64,000 nucleotides of DNA from Vogesella urethralis (GCF_007644045.2 NZ_VMDW02000054.1:35256-99255), one strand, 5' to 3'. Shown: positions 39,376 through 51,913, counted from the first letter of the stretch. The notes: generated by a model from the sequence alone, not told the origin. Made by a program: numbers and translations.

Positions 39376-40887
39376 CTATTTTCCACCCAGCCCTGCCAGG
39401 CCACGTCTGAACTGCACCGCCTGCATGACATGCTGCTGCATCACGCCGATGCTACCGTCCAGATCCGCCAATGTCCTCGCCACACGCAACACCCGGTGAT
39501 AAGCACGGGCCGACAAATCCAGCCGTTCAAGCGCGACGGTCAACTGTTGCTGCAAGGCCGGGGACAATTGGCAGTAAGCTGCCAAGTCGACAGTACCAAG
39601 GTCGCTATTGCGTTTGCCTTGCCGCTGCCATTGCCGTTCCCTGGCATCGCAAACGCGGCTGCGCACCTGCTCGCTAGTTTCAGCCAGCGGCAACGACTGC
39701 AGCTCTGCCAAAGGCATGGCGCCAACCTCAACCATCAGGTCGAAACGATCCAGCAAGGGGCCGGACAGTTTACCGCGATAGCGGCTCACCTGCTCGGGCG
39801 TACAGCGGCACGCCCGCCTGGGATGGCCGAAGTAGCCGCACGGGCAAGGGTTCATCGCTGCCAGCAACTGAAAGCGTGCCGGGTAACATACCTGCCTGGC
39901 GGCGCGGGAGATATGAATCTCCCCAGTCTCCAGAGGTTCCCGCAATACCTCGAGCACCTTGCGATCAAACTCGGGTAATTCATCCAGAAACAACACACCA
40001 TGGTGGGCCAGGGTGATCTCGCCCGGTCTGGGGTCCGACCCGCCGCCAACCAGCGCAGCAGCCGACGCCGTGTGGTGCGGATGCCGATAGGGTCGAACGC
40101 ACCACAATCGGACATCAAAACCCTGTGCACCCAGTGATTGCACTGCAGCACTTTCCAGCGCTTCTTTCTGGTTCATTGGCGGCATGATGCCGGGAAAGCG
40201 TGCCGCCAGCATGGACTTGCCGGTTCCAGGGGGCCCCTGCAGCAACAGGTTGTGGCCGCCAGCCGCGGCCACTTCCAGCGCCAGCTTGGCTAGCCCCTGC
40301 CCCCTCACCTCGGCCATATCGGGATAGGCATTCGGCTGCCCAGCAGCGTTAACCACCTGCTGTACCGGCAAGGGCTGCAAACCCGCCAAGTGAGCACACA
40401 CCTGGCCCAGATTGTCGGCCGCCAGAATGGTCACTCCCTGCACCAAAGCCGCTTCACACGCACTCAAACGGGGCAGTACAAAGCACCGCCCGCTACCCGC
40501 TGCGGCCGCGACCATGGCCAGTGCACCACGCACAGGCCGTAATTCGCCGCCCAAGCCAAGCTCACCGGCCAGCTCGAGACCGGCGAGCGCGTCGCCAGGG
40601 ATCTGTCCGTCCGCAGCCAGTAAAGCGACTGCGATCGGCAAATCGAAGCGCCCTGACTCCTTGGGTAACTCTGCAGGTGCCAGATTGACCGTAATACGTC
40701 GCGCCGGGAAGTCAAAACCGGACTGCACAATGGCCGCCCTGACCCGCTCCTTGCTTTCCTTGACTTCGGTATCAGGCAAGCCAACCAGGGTAAACGCAGG
40801 CAGACCGTTAGCCAGATGCACTTCCACTGTCACTTCCGGTGCACTCACCCCGGCAAGCGCCCGGCTGATGCACACCGCAAGCGACAT
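39376..40887 (-). CDS. comM: ComM/YifB-family AAA+ branch-migration helicase
   Basis: 503 aa Mg-chelatase-like protein. N-terminal Lon-protease-like fold (SLAVCISRALAGVSAPEVTVEVHLANGLPAFTLVGLPDTEVKESKERVR), then AAA+ core with Walker A LLQGPPGTGKSMLA, Walker B GVLFLDELPEF, and zinc cysteines (CPCGYFGHPRRACRC). ComM extends heteroduplex during chromosomal transformation in Vibrio and Haemophilus. It lies next to ubiK. Confidence 0.94.
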   Translation of the reverse strand: MSLAVCISRALAGVSAPEVTVEVHLANGLPAFTLVGLPDTEVKESKERVRAAIVQSGFDFPARRITVNLAPAELPKESGRFDLPIAVALLAADGQIPGDALAGLELAGELGLGGELRPVRGALAMVAAAAGSGRCFVLPRLSACEAALVQGVTILAADNLGQVCAHLAGLQPLPVQQVVNAAGQPNAYPDMAEVRGQGLAKLALEVAAAGGHNLLLQGPPGTGKSMLAARFPGIMPPMNQKEALESAAVQSLGAQGFDVRLWCVRPYRHPHHTASAAALVGGGSDPRPGEITLAHHGVLFLDELPEFDRKVLEVLREPLETGEIHISRAARQVCYPARFQLLAAMNPCPCGYFGHPRRACRCTPEQVSRYRGKLSGPLLDRFDLMVEVGAMPLAELQSLPLAETSEQVRSRVCDARERQWQRQGKRNSDLGTVDLAAYCQLSPALQQQLTVALERLDLSARAYHRVLRVARTLADLDGSIGVMQQHVMQAVQFRRGLAGLGGK

Positions 40888-40893
40888 GCCGCC

Positions 40894-41166
40894 TTACTCC
40901 GTCGCGTCAGCAGGGGCTGCCGCTGCCGCGGGCTGTGCTGCGGCTTCCAGCTGTGCCAGACGTTGTTCCAGCGCGCTCAATTGGGCACGAGTTTGCGCCA
41001 GCACTTCTTGCTGGATATCGAATTCTTCGCGCGTCACCAAATCCATACGACTGAAAGTGGCAGCCATCATGGCTTTCACGTTTTTTTCCAGATCTTTGGC
41101 CGGGCTGGCGGCAATGGTTTCGGAAATTTTATTGCTGATTTCGTCGAACAATTTTTGGCTGAGCAT
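40894..41166 (-). CDS. ubiK: Ubiquinone biosynthesis accessory factor UbiK (YqiC)
   Basis: 90-aa coiled-coil protein that aids aerobic ubiquinone synthesis with UbiJ. N-terminus MLSQKLFDEISNKISETI and EKNVKAMMAATFSRMDLVTREEFDIQQEVLAQTR are typical of the family; the tail is Ala-rich. It ends 6 nt before comM. Confidence 0.88.
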   Translation of the reverse strand: MLSQKLFDEISNKISETIAASPAKDLEKNVKAMMAATFSRMDLVTREEFDIQQEVLAQTRAQLSALEQRLAQLEAAAQPAAAAAPADATE

Positions 41167-41241
41167 GATGCAACCTTGTAAATGGCATGATGAATGAAGG
41201 GGAGTTTAGCAAAAAAGCCGCGATGCCTGCATGACCACATC

Positions 41242-41258
41242 TGCACCATTTAGGCGCA
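41242..41258 (+). promoter_or_regulatory. NtrC-type upstream activator site
   Basis: TGCACC-ATTTA-GGCGCA matches the NtrC enhancer consensus TGCACC-N5-GGTGCA with one mismatch, about 95 nt upstream of the -24 box of glnK. Confidence 0.65.
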
Positions 41259-41335
41259 AGCGCTGTATGGCTTATCCAATTTATGACTTCATTATCGAAT
41301 ACAAGTGCCACACAGCACGTAACAGATTGAAATAA

Positions 41336-41758
<423 letters not shown>

Positions 41759-41780
41759 GCATAAGAAGAAAGGGATCAAC

Positions 41781-43088
41781 ATGAGCAAGAAACTCCTGAC
41801 CTTGGCCGCTTTGGGCTCCCTGGTTACCGCCCTGCCCGCCTTTGCAGACGGTGCGCCTACCCTGGTAGCTACCAGCACCATCAGCGCCGGCGACACCGCG
41901 TGGATGATGACCTCCACCGCACTGGTGCTGTTCATGACCATTCCGGGCCTGGCTTTGTTCTATGCCGGCATGGTCCGCAAGAAAAACGTGCTGGCTACCC
42001 TGATGCAGAGCTTTGCCATCTGCGCGGTGATGACGGTACTGTGGACCGTCATTGGCTACAGCCTGGCGTTCACCCCGGGTAACAGCCTGATTGGCGGCCT
42101 GGATCGCGTTCTGCTGGACGGCATGCTGTTCCTCAAGGACGAAGGCAAGCTGACAGTACACCCGCTGGCGGGCACCATCCCGGAAGCGGTATTCATGATG
42201 TTCCAGATGACATTTGCCATCATCACCCCGGCCCTGATTACCGGTGCCTTTGCCGAGCGCATGAAGTTCTCCAGCATGCTGGTGTTCATGGTGCTGTGGT
42301 CGCTGGTCGTCTATGTTCCGGTTGCACACTGGGTGTGGGCACCGGGCGGCTGGATGTTTGACCATGGCGTGCTGGACTTTGCCGGTGGTACCGTAGTGCA
42401 CATCAACGCCGGTATTGCAGGCCTGGTAGCCGCTCTGGTACTGGGCAAGCGTGTGGGTTTCGGCCGCGAAGCCATGCCCCCGCACAACTTGGTGCTGACG
42501 CTGGTGGGCGCTTCGATGCTGTGGGTAGGCTGGTTCGGCTTCAACGCCGGCTCGGCAGTGGCTGCTGATGGCCGCGCAGCCATGGCGATGGTTGCGACGC
42601 AGGTGGCTACCGGCATGGCGGCGCTGGCCTGGATGGCTGCTGAATGGATTGCCAAAGGCAAACCGTCGGTACTGGGTATTGTCTCCGGTGCCGTTGCCGG
42701 CCTGGTCGCCATCACTCCGGCTGCGGGCTTCGTCGATGCCAAAGGTGCACTGGCCATCGGCCTGATCTCTGGTGCCGTATGCTACTGGAGCGCAACCTCG
42801 CTGAAACACATGCTGAAGTACGATGACTCGCTGGATGCCTTCGGTGTACACGGTGTCGGTGGCATCATCGGCGCCCTGCTGACTGGTGTATTTGCGGTCA
42901 AGGAAATTGGCGGTGTAGACGGTGACCTGATGACCCAAGCCATTGGCGTGGTTGCCACCGTCGCCTACTGCGGCATCGTCACCTTCATCCTGCTGAAGAT
43001 CGTTGACCTGATCATGGGCCTGCGTGTGAGCGAAGAAGAAGAACGCGAAGGTCTGGACGTGGTTCTGCACGGCGAGCGTGTGGAATAA
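41781..43088 (+). CDS. amtB: Ammonium transporter AmtB
   Basis: 435 aa. Cleavable signal peptide (MSKKLLTLAALGSLVTALPAFA) followed by 11 membrane helices; typical stretches FYAGMVRKKNVLATLMQSF, VHINAGIAGLVAALVLG and DAFGVHGVGGIIGALLTG, which include the twin pore histidines. AAGGGA precedes ATG 41781. It lies 22 nt after glnK in the same Ntr-controlled operon. Confidence 0.97.
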   Translation: MSKKLLTLAALGSLVTALPAFADGAPTLVATSTISAGDTAWMMTSTALVLFMTIPGLALFYAGMVRKKNVLATLMQSFAICAVMTVLWTVIGYSLAFTPGNSLIGGLDRVLLDGMLFLKDEGKLTVHPLAGTIPEAVFMMFQMTFAIITPALITGAFAERMKFSSMLVFMVLWSLVVYVPVAHWVWAPGGWMFDHGVLDFAGGTVVHINAGIAGLVAALVLGKRVGFGREAMPPHNLVLTLVGASMLWVGWFGFNAGSAVAADGRAAMAMVATQVATGMAALAWMAAEWIAKGKPSVLGIVSGAVAGLVAITPAAGFVDAKGALAIGLISGAVCYWSATSLKHMLKYDDSLDAFGVHGVGGIIGALLTGVFAVKEIGGVDGDLMTQAIGVVATVAYCGIVTFILLKIVDLIMGLRVSEEEEREGLDVVLHGERVE

Positions 43089-43106
43089 CATTACCAGTGG
43101 CTGCTG

Positions 43107-43118
43107 TGCGGCCAACCT
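43107..43118 (+). repeat. Copy of the TGCGGCCAACCT motif, intergenic
   Basis: Full form of the motif, 5 nt before the amtB terminator stem. Confidence 0.6.
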
Positions 43119-43122
43119 GGCA

Positions 43123-43146
43123 AGCCGGCCCTTGTGGCCGGTTTTT
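43123..43146 (+). terminator. Intrinsic terminator of amtB
   Basis: CCGGCC (43125-43130) pairs with GGCCGG (43136-43141), followed by TTTTT. Confidence 0.75.
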
Positions 43147-43192
43147 CATTGCCGATGCGCTGCCCAGCAAACACCACGGTAGCACCGTACAC

Positions 43193-43231
43193 AAAACAAA
43201 CCCCGTTTGCGCCTCAAACGGGGTTTGTTTT
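43193..43231. terminator. Bidirectional terminator between amtB and sspB
   Basis: A 16-bp perfect stem (43193-43208 and 43216-43231) with a 7-nt loop. It has AAAACAAA and TTTGTTTT ends around a CCCCG core. It serves the minus-strand sspAB unit. Confidence 0.85.
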
Positions 43232-43267
43232 GCCTTGGCAGCCTGATGGCTGCACTAGTCGGTGGGC

Positions 43268-43693
43268 TTAGCTGCGTCGGCCCGGGAAGGTGATGACTTT
43301 GGCGCCCTTGGCTTCGTCATCGCTAGCCGGTGCTTGCGCTTCCGGGCTAACAGGCGATACCGGTTTGGCAGCCGGTTTTTCCAGCTTCTCCAGCTCGAAA
43401 CCCATCCCCTCACCAGAATCACGCGAGAAAATGGATAACACATTGCCTACCGGAATCCAGATCTCGCGCGATACACCACCAAAGCGGGCAGAGAACGAAA
43501 TCCAGTCGTTGTCCATGTTCAACCCCTGGGTAGCACCGTAGCCGACATTCAGCACGATTTCGTTGTTCTTCACGAACTCCATCGGCACCTGAACGTTTTC
43601 ATCCACCCACACCACCATGTACGGGGTTTGCCCCTGATCGGTACACCATTGGTGAATGGCCCGGATCAGGTAGGGACGGGTACTGACTGTCAT
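43268..43693 (-). CDS. sspB: ClpXP specificity-enhancing factor SspB
   Basis: 141-aa adaptor that delivers ssrA-tagged proteins to ClpXP. The substrate-binding domain (RPYLIRAIHQWCTDQGQTPYMVVWVDENVQVP and LNVGYGATQGLNMDNDWISFSARFGGV) is followed by a flexible acidic linker and a ClpX-docking tail (AKVITFPGRRS). GGAAGGAAG precedes the ATG. It follows sspA as in most proteobacteria. Confidence 0.94.
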   Translation of the reverse strand: MTVSTRPYLIRAIHQWCTDQGQTPYMVVWVDENVQVPMEFVKNNEIVLNVGYGATQGLNMDNDWISFSARFGGVSREIWIPVGNVLSIFSRDSGEGMGFELEKLEKPAAKPVSPVSPEAQAPASDDEAKGAKVITFPGRRS

Positions 43694-43719
43694 GTGGCTT
43701 CCTTCCGCAGAGATAAGGC

Positions 43720-44322
43720 TTACTTGCGCATGGCCTTTTCAGCCGGGGTCAGCGAGTCGATGAACGACTGACGCTGGAACAGACGTTCGGCGTACTTCAG
43801 GATCGGCGCCGCGTTCTTGCCCAGGTCAATACCGTAGTGCTCCAGGCGCCACATCAGCGGTGCGATGGCCACGTCGATCATGGAGAACTCTTCGCCCAGC
43901 ATGAACTTCTGTTTGGCAAAAATCGGGGCGATGGTGACTAGACCGTCGCGGATGGCTTCACGGGCCTTGGTGGCTTCCTTGCCGCTAGCACCGTTTTCCA
44001 GCGTTTTCACATGGACGAACAGTTCTTGCTCGAAGCGGAACAGGAACAAACGAGCACGGGCGCGCATCACCGGGTCGGCCGGCATCAGCTGCGGGTGCGG
44101 GAAACGCTCGTCGATATATTCGTTGATGATGTTGGATTCATGAAGAATCAGGTCGCGCTCAACCAGTACCGGAACCTCGTTGTACGGGTTCATCACGGCC
44201 AGATCTTCAGGCTTGTTGTGGATGTCCACATCAATGATCTCGAAGTCCATGCCCTTTTCGAACAACACGATGCGACAGCGTTGACTGAAAGGACAAGTGG
44301 TACCGGAGTAGAGGGTCATCAT
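43720..44322 (-). CDS. sspA: Stringent starvation protein A
   Basis: 200-aa GST-fold regulator that binds RNA polymerase. N-terminal thioredoxin-like domain MMTLYSGTTCPFSQRCRIVLFEKGMDFEII, then VPVLVERDLILHESNIINEYIDERFPHP and an all-alpha domain. Upstream lies the petABC operon on the same strand, the usual betaproteobacterial arrangement. AAGGAA lies about 9 nt before the ATG at 44320-44322. Confidence 0.95.
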   Translation of the reverse strand: MMTLYSGTTCPFSQRCRIVLFEKGMDFEIIDVDIHNKPEDLAVMNPYNEVPVLVERDLILHESNIINEYIDERFPHPQLMPADPVMRARARLFLFRFEQELFVHVKTLENGASGKEATKAREAIRDGLVTIAPIFAKQKFMLGEEFSMIDVAIAPLMWRLEHYGIDLGKNAAPILKYAERLFQRQSFIDSLTPAEKAMRK

Positions 44323-44430
44323 GAGGCGTAGATTCCTTGAACAGGCTTGTTGATCAAATAACAGGCAATTCTAGCACTTTCAGATCATCACTTTCCACAA
44401 AAGTTGCATAAGTGCATGATCTAAAAAGAA

Positions 44431-44454
44431 AAAGCGGCGCCGAAGCGCCGCTTT
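44431..44454 (-). terminator. Intrinsic terminator of petABC
   Basis: AAAGCGGCGC, CGAA, GCGCCGCTTT: a 10-bp stem with a tetraloop, followed on the minus strand by TTCTTTTT. Confidence 0.85.
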
Positions 44455-44475
44455 GCTTGACAGTGAAACGCAGAC

Positions 44476-45237
44476 TTAGTGGATGTCTTTCCAGTATGCC
44501 TTCTTCAGGAAGTAGGCAAACGGCAACAGCAGCAAGAACAGGTACAGCAGGACGGTGTAACCCACCTGGTGACGTTTTACCTGTACCGGCTCGCCAACGT
44601 AGACCAGGAAGTTGGTCAGGTCAGCCATGCGTTTGTCGAACTCTGCAGTATTGGCCTTACCGTTTTCCAGCTTGGTCAAAGTGCCAGCCTTCACCAGCTC
44701 CAGCGACTTTTCTTCATGGCCATCGGCACCCTTGTGGGTCTTCAGCACTTGCTCACCCTGCCATTCCCACAGGATGTGCGGCATGCCCACCTTGTCGAAT
44801 ACCAGGTTGTTCCAGCCTGTCGGGCGGGTATCGTCACGGTAGAAACCGCGCAGGTAGCCGTACAGGTAATCGGCGCCACGGGAGCGCGCGATCAGCGACA
44901 GGTCCGGCGGTGTCGCACCGAACCATTGCTTGGCGTCCTTTTTGTCCATCGCAATGTTCATCTGCTCACCGATCTTGTCGGTGGTAAACATCAGGTTGGA
45001 CTTGATCTGCTCTTCAGACAGGCCGATGTCAGTCAAACGGTTGTAGCGCATGGCGCTGGCCGAATGGCAGGACAGACAGTAGTTGACGAAGATCTGGGCG
45101 CCGCGTTGCAGGCTTTCGGTATCCTGAATATTGATCGGTGCTTTTTCAAGCGCCGGGCCTTCCGAGGCGGCAATGGCACCGGCAGCCGGCAACATCAGGG
45201 CAACGGCGGCAAGCAGTTGACGGATAGTCTTGTTCAT
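44476..45237 (-). CDS. petC: Ubiquinol-cytochrome c reductase cytochrome c1
   Basis: Third subunit of the bc1 complex, 253 aa. Signal peptide, haem motif Cys54-x-x-Cys57-His58 (NYCLSCHS), the distal ligand region near MPHILWEW, and a C-terminal membrane anchor (VGYTVLLYLFLLLLPFAYFLKKAYW). It lies 13 nt after petB. Confidence 0.96.
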   Translation of the reverse strand: MNKTIRQLLAAVALMLPAAGAIAASEGPALEKAPINIQDTESLQRGAQIFVNYCLSCHSASAMRYNRLTDIGLSEEQIKSNLMFTTDKIGEQMNIAMDKKDAKQWFGATPPDLSLIARSRGADYLYGYLRGFYRDDTRPTGWNNLVFDKVGMPHILWEWQGEQVLKTHKGADGHEEKSLELVKAGTLTKLENGKANTAEFDKRMADLTNFLVYVGEPVQVKRHQVGYTVLLYLFLLLLPFAYFLKKAYWKDIH

Positions 45238-45250
45238 ATTGCCCCCTTTA

Positions 45251-46588
45251 TCAGATGAATTTCGCGAACAGCGTCGCCGCCACCAGCGTCACCACCACCA
45301 GCACAACAAAGCGTACCTGACGCGCCGGGGTGCTCATGGTCACACGGGTCGGAACCGGTGTGCTGCCCACATCGTTCTTGGTGTAGAACGGCATGCCCAG
45401 GAAGAACGCAAAGTAGATGATGGAGAACAGCTGGGCTACCACGGTACGCAGGTTGGTGGACGGCAGCGCGCCCAGGATACCCAGACCGATAAAGGCAGTA
45501 ATGAACAGCACCAGCATGAACTTGAACTTCGGACCACGGTAACGGATGGACTTCACCGGGGACTTGTCCAGCCACGGCAGGAAGGCAATCAGCACCACGG
45601 CAGCACCCATGGCCAGTACACCCCACACCTGGGTACCTGCAAACGACGGCACCGCACGCAGAATGGCGTAGAACGGGGTGAAGTACCATACCGGCGCGAT
45701 GTGCGGCGGGGTCTTCAGCGGGTCGGCCTGGTCAAAGTTCGGGTGTTCCAGGAAGTAGCCGCCCATTTCCGGGGCAAAGAACACGATGCTGGAGAACACG
45801 ATCAGGAACACAGCCACACCCAGTACGTCTTTGACGGTGTAGTACGGGTGGAACGGAATGCCATCCAGCGGCTTGCCGTCTTCACCTTTCAGTTTCTTGA
45901 TCTCTACGCCATCCGGGTTGTTAGAACCCACTTCGTGCAGGGCGATCAGGTGGGCAACTACCAGCGCCAGCAGGATCAGCGGCACAGCAATCACGTGCAG
46001 CGCAAAGAAGCGGTTCAGCGTGGCATCACCCACCACGAAGTCACCACGGATGAACACGGACAGGTCCGGGCCGATCACCGGGATGGAAGCAAACAGGTTC
46101 ACGATCACCTGCGCACCCCAGAACGACATCTGACCCCACGGCAGCAGGTAGCCCATGAAGGCTTCGGCCATCAGCACCAGGAAGATCAGCGTACCAAACA
46201 CCCATACCAGCTCGCGCGGCTGCTTGTACGAACCGTAGATCAGGCCACGGAACATATGCAGGTAAACCACGACAAAGAACATCGAGGCGCCAGTGGAGTG
46301 CATGTAGCGGATGATCCAGCCACCCGCTACGTCGCGCATGATGTATTCGACCGAGGCGAACGCCACCGGGATACCCTGTGCATTCAGGGTGCCATCCGGC
46401 TTGTAGTTCATGGTCAGGAAAATACCGGTCACGATCTGGATCACCAGCACCAGCAGGGCCAGCGAACCGAAGAAGTACCAGAAGTTGAAGTTTTTGGGGG
46501 CGTAGTACTCGGTGACGTGCTCTTTCATCATCGAGGACAGCGGGAAACGCTCATCCACCCAATTGAGGATTTTTTGGCCAGTGCTCAT
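45251..46588 (-). CDS. petB: Ubiquinol-cytochrome c reductase cytochrome b
   Basis: 445-aa membrane subunit carrying both b haems and the quinone sites. Landmarks: GGWIIRYMHSTGASMFFVVVYLHMFRG (haem histidines), MGYLLPWGQMSFWGAQVI and the PEWY-equivalent PVWYFTPFYAILRA. The first, short helix pairs and the C-terminal helices are fused in one long chain, as in proteobacteria. It sits between petA and petC. Confidence 0.97.
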   Translation of the reverse strand: MSTGQKILNWVDERFPLSSMMKEHVTEYYAPKNFNFWYFFGSLALLVLVIQIVTGIFLTMNYKPDGTLNAQGIPVAFASVEYIMRDVAGGWIIRYMHSTGASMFFVVVYLHMFRGLIYGSYKQPRELVWVFGTLIFLVLMAEAFMGYLLPWGQMSFWGAQVIVNLFASIPVIGPDLSVFIRGDFVVGDATLNRFFALHVIAVPLILLALVVAHLIALHEVGSNNPDGVEIKKLKGEDGKPLDGIPFHPYYTVKDVLGVAVFLIVFSSIVFFAPEMGGYFLEHPNFDQADPLKTPPHIAPVWYFTPFYAILRAVPSFAGTQVWGVLAMGAAVVLIAFLPWLDKSPVKSIRYRGPKFKFMLVLFITAFIGLGILGALPSTNLRTVVAQLFSIIYFAFFLGMPFYTKNDVGSTPVPTRVTMSTPARQVRFVVLVVVTLVAATLFAKFI

Positions 46589-46603
46589 ATGTTCTCCCCT
46601 CGC

Positions 46604-47188
46604 TTACTTGTCATCGCCGATCAGCAGCACGGTATCGGACAGATACTTGTGCGGCGGGATTTCCATGTTCTTCGGGGCCGGTACGCCGCTGTACACGCGG
46701 GCGGACAGGTCGAACTTGGAACCGTGGCACGGACAGTAGAAGCCACCTACCCATTTCGGACCCAGGTCGGCCGGGGCGATATCGGGACGGTGGGTCGGCG
46801 AACAGCCCAGGTGGGTACAGATACCCACGGCAACCAGGATCTCCGGTTTGATGGAGCGGGTTGCGTTCTTGCAGTATTCTGGCTGCTCAGGCGATTCGCA
46901 CTTCGGATCCAGCAGGTCGCCTTCGATTTTCGACAGGTTTTTCAGCTGCTCCGGCGTACGCGACAGTACCCATACCGGTTTGCCACGCCATTCGACGTTG
47001 ATCTTCTGGCCGGCTTCCAGCTTGCTGATGTCCACCTCAACCGGGGCACCGGCAGCCTTGGCACGCTCAGAAGGCGCAAAGCTCATCAAAAACGGCACAG
47101 CCACACCGGCCGCCGCTACACCACCAACCGCGCTGGTGGCCACCGTCAGAAAGCGACGGCGCCCCGCATCAACGTGTTGTTCACTCAT
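46604..47188 (-). CDS. petA: Ubiquinol-cytochrome c reductase Rieske iron-sulfur subunit
   Basis: 194 aa. Twin-arginine membrane anchor (AGRRRFLTVATSAVGGVAAAGVAVPFL) and the Rieske cluster ligands in CTHLGCSP and CPCHGS. I chose ATG 47186-47188, with AGGA 8 nt upstream, over an earlier in-frame ATG at 47197 that overlaps that AGGA. First gene of petABC. Confidence 0.96.
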   Translation of the reverse strand: MSEQHVDAGRRRFLTVATSAVGGVAAAGVAVPFLMSFAPSERAKAAGAPVEVDISKLEAGQKINVEWRGKPVWVLSRTPEQLKNLSKIEGDLLDPKCESPEQPEYCKNATRSIKPEILVAVGICTHLGCSPTHRPDIAPADLGPKWVGGFYCPCHGSKFDLSARVYSGVPAPKNMEIPPHKYLSDTVLLIGDDK

Positions 47189-47238
47189 TACAGTCATCCT
47201 CAAACGTGGAAACCGAGCTATAAACTTGAAACCTTACA

Positions 47239-47268
47239 ATTCTACCCGATTCCATGAGGGAACTTGAA
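47239..47268 (-). promoter_or_regulatory. Possible promoter of petABC
   Basis: Minus strand TTCAAG (47263-47268), 18-nt spacer, TAGAAT (47239-47244), about 50 nt before petA. Boxes are moderate matches. Confidence 0.4.
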
Positions 47269-47313
47269 GCGCATATGCGACAAATCGCCTCATTGACAGC
47301 ATGGGCATCGTTG

Positions 47314-48060
47314 TTAGACCGGGTTAAAGAGATCGATAAATTGCACATCCAGGGCAAATTCATCCGCCAGCCACTGCCCCAAGGCCTTGGCGCCATAGCG
47401 TTCCGTGGCGTGATGCCCCGCCGCGATGAAGCTTACGCCGCTTTCATTCGCCAAATGCTGATTTTGCTCAGACACTTCGCCAGTAATGAACACATCCACG
47501 CCCAAAGCGATGGCCTGTTCAAAAAAACCCTGCGCGCCACCGGTACACCAGGCCACACGCTTTAGTGTCTTGTCCGCATCACCCAGCAATAGGGCCTCGC
47601 GCCCCAGATTGCGGCTGATGTGCTGGCGCAGCGCCTCGCCAGCCATCGGCTGCGCCAGTTGGCCGCACCATAACAGCGGCTCGCTCTGGCTGGGCGCGGC
47701 GTCGACAAAGCCCAGCACCTGCCCCAGCTGGGCGTTGTTGCCCAGTTCCGGATGGGCATCCAGCGGCAGATGGTAGGCAATCAGGTTGATGTTGCTTTGC
47801 AGCAACGCCGCAATGCGCTTGCGTTTGATGCCGGTGATGGGCGCCGCCTCGCTTTTCCAGAAGTAACCGTGGTGCACCAGAATGGTGTCCGCCTGCAGGC
47901 GGATGGCTTCGTCGATCAAGGCCTGCGAGGCCGTCACGCCAGTAATGATGCGGCGAATCTCGTCGCTGCCTTCCACTTGCAGCCCATTCGGGGCGTAGTC
48001 CTTGAAACGCCACGGCTCCAGCTTGCCGTCCAGCGCCTGTAACAGTTCGTTCCGGTTCAT
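47314..48060 (-). CDS. Nif3-like dinuclear metal centre protein (YbgI family)
   Basis: 248-aa hexameric family annotated as GTP cyclohydrolase I type 2 homologue; real activity is uncertain. Metal-ligand motifs ILVHHGYFWK, AYHLPLDAHPELGNN, FITGEVSEQN and AAGHHATERYG are all present. ATG 48058-48060 with GGGAGAG upstream is chosen over a long in-frame extension. It precedes petABC on the same strand. Confidence 0.9.
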   Translation of the reverse strand: MNRNELLQALDGKLEPWRFKDYAPNGLQVEGSDEIRRIITGVTASQALIDEAIRLQADTILVHHGYFWKSEAAPITGIKRKRIAALLQSNINLIAYHLPLDAHPELGNNAQLGQVLGFVDAAPSQSEPLLWCGQLAQPMAGEALRQHISRNLGREALLLGDADKTLKRVAWCTGGAQGFFEQAIALGVDVFITGEVSEQNQHLANESGVSFIAAGHHATERYGAKALGQWLADEFALDVQFIDLFNPV

Positions 48061-48114
48061 GCTGACTCTCCCGCAAAGAAAGCGGCATTGTGCCAGACTG
48101 CGCGCGCAAAACAA

Positions 48115-48142
48115 TGCGGCCAACCTGGCAAGGTTGGCCGCA
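48115..48142. repeat. Inverted pair of full motif copies forming a 12-bp stem
   Basis: TGCGGCCAACCT (48115-48126), loop GGCA, AGGTTGGCCGCA (48131-48142). A perfect hairpin 12 nt before the groEL terminator, in the groEL-Nif3 spacer. Confidence 0.85.
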
Positions 48143-48153
48143 GCACATGAAAA

Positions 48154-48177
48154 AACCCCGCACCGGGGTGCGGGGTT
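48154..48177 (-). terminator. Intrinsic terminator of groESL
   Basis: AACCCCGCA (48154-48162), loop, TGCGGGGTT (48169-48177); the minus strand ends in TTTTTT. Confidence 0.85.
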
Positions 48178-48201
48178 CTGGCTTCGCAAGGGCGAGGCAG
48201 C

Positions 48202-49863
<1,662 letters not shown>

Positions 49864-49892
49864 TCAGTTAGTACAAGCGGGATGGGGACGGA

Positions 49893-50180
49893 TTACTCGA
49901 CGATGCCCATCACGTCTTCCTCGCGCATCACGAGGAGCTCGTTACCGTCAACCTTGACGGTCTGGCCGGAATACTTGCCGAAGATAACCTTGTCGCCGAC
50001 TTTCAGCTCCAGGGCACGGCGTTCGCCGTTTTCGAGGATCTTGCCGTTACCTACGGCAACCACTTCACCCATGTCCGGCTTTTCAGCAGCGGCGCCCGGC
50101 AGAACGATGCCGGAAGCGGTTTTTTCTTCAGCCTCGAGGCGTTTGATAACAACACGATCGTGCAGAGGACGAATTGCCAT
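49893..50180 (-). CDS. groES: 10-kDa co-chaperonin GroES
   Basis: 95 aa with the mobile loop [18 protein letters not shown] and the roof region. GGAGAGA precedes ATG 50178-50180. The CIRCE operator lies about 70 nt upstream. Confidence 0.99.
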   Translation of the reverse strand: MAIRPLHDRVVIKRLEAEEKTASGIVLPGAAAEKPDMGEVVAVGNGKILENGERRALELKVGDKVIFGKYSGQTVKVDGNELLVMREEDVMGIVE

Positions 50181-50250
50181 TTATCTCTCCTAATAGCAGT
50201 GGCTGTTGAAAGATGATTACCTATCAATTCAGCGGTGTTGGACAGGTGCA

Positions 50251-50277
50251 TTAGCACTCTGCCCTTGCGAGTGCTAA
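50251..50277. promoter_or_regulatory. CIRCE operator (HrcA site) of groESL
   Basis: TTAGCACTC-N9-GAGTGCTAA, a perfect match to the CIRCE consensus, upstream of groES. It implies repression by HrcA, which is not encoded in this window. Confidence 0.97.
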
Positions 50278-50354
50278 TCATAGGGACGGCATACGCGGTT
50301 TTCAAGAGGGGGCAGGGCAAGATTTTTAGCGTTGGCCGCCGCCGGAAATGACAA

Positions 50355-50374
50355 AGCCCGCCGGACGGCGGGCT
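50355..50374 (-). terminator. Terminator hairpin of gltBD
   Basis: AGCCCGCC (50355-50362) and GGCGGGCT (50367-50374); the minus strand continues TTGTCATTT, a weak T-run. A full motif copy (50382-50393) lies just upstream of the hairpin, between it and gltD. Confidence 0.65.
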
Positions 50375-50381
50375 GGGGCAA

Positions 50382-50393
50382 GGTTGGCCGCAC
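50382..50393 (-). repeat. Copy of the motif, intergenic (gltD 3' side)
   Basis: GGTTGGCCGCAC, i.e. TGCGGCCAACC on the minus strand, in the gltD-groES spacer; another core copy is at 50331-50339. Confidence 0.6.
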
Positions 50394-50410
50394 GGGCCAG
50401 TTGCACTGGT

Positions 50411-51874
<1,464 letters not shown>

Positions 51875-51913
51875 TCATTGCTATCAAGGGGCGGACAAAC
51901 CCGCCCGTCCCTA

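Noticed and set aside
47254..47565. Plus-strand frame of 103 codons between petA and the Nif3-like gene
   Set aside because: It lies mostly antisense to the Nif3-like coding region and has no homology features.
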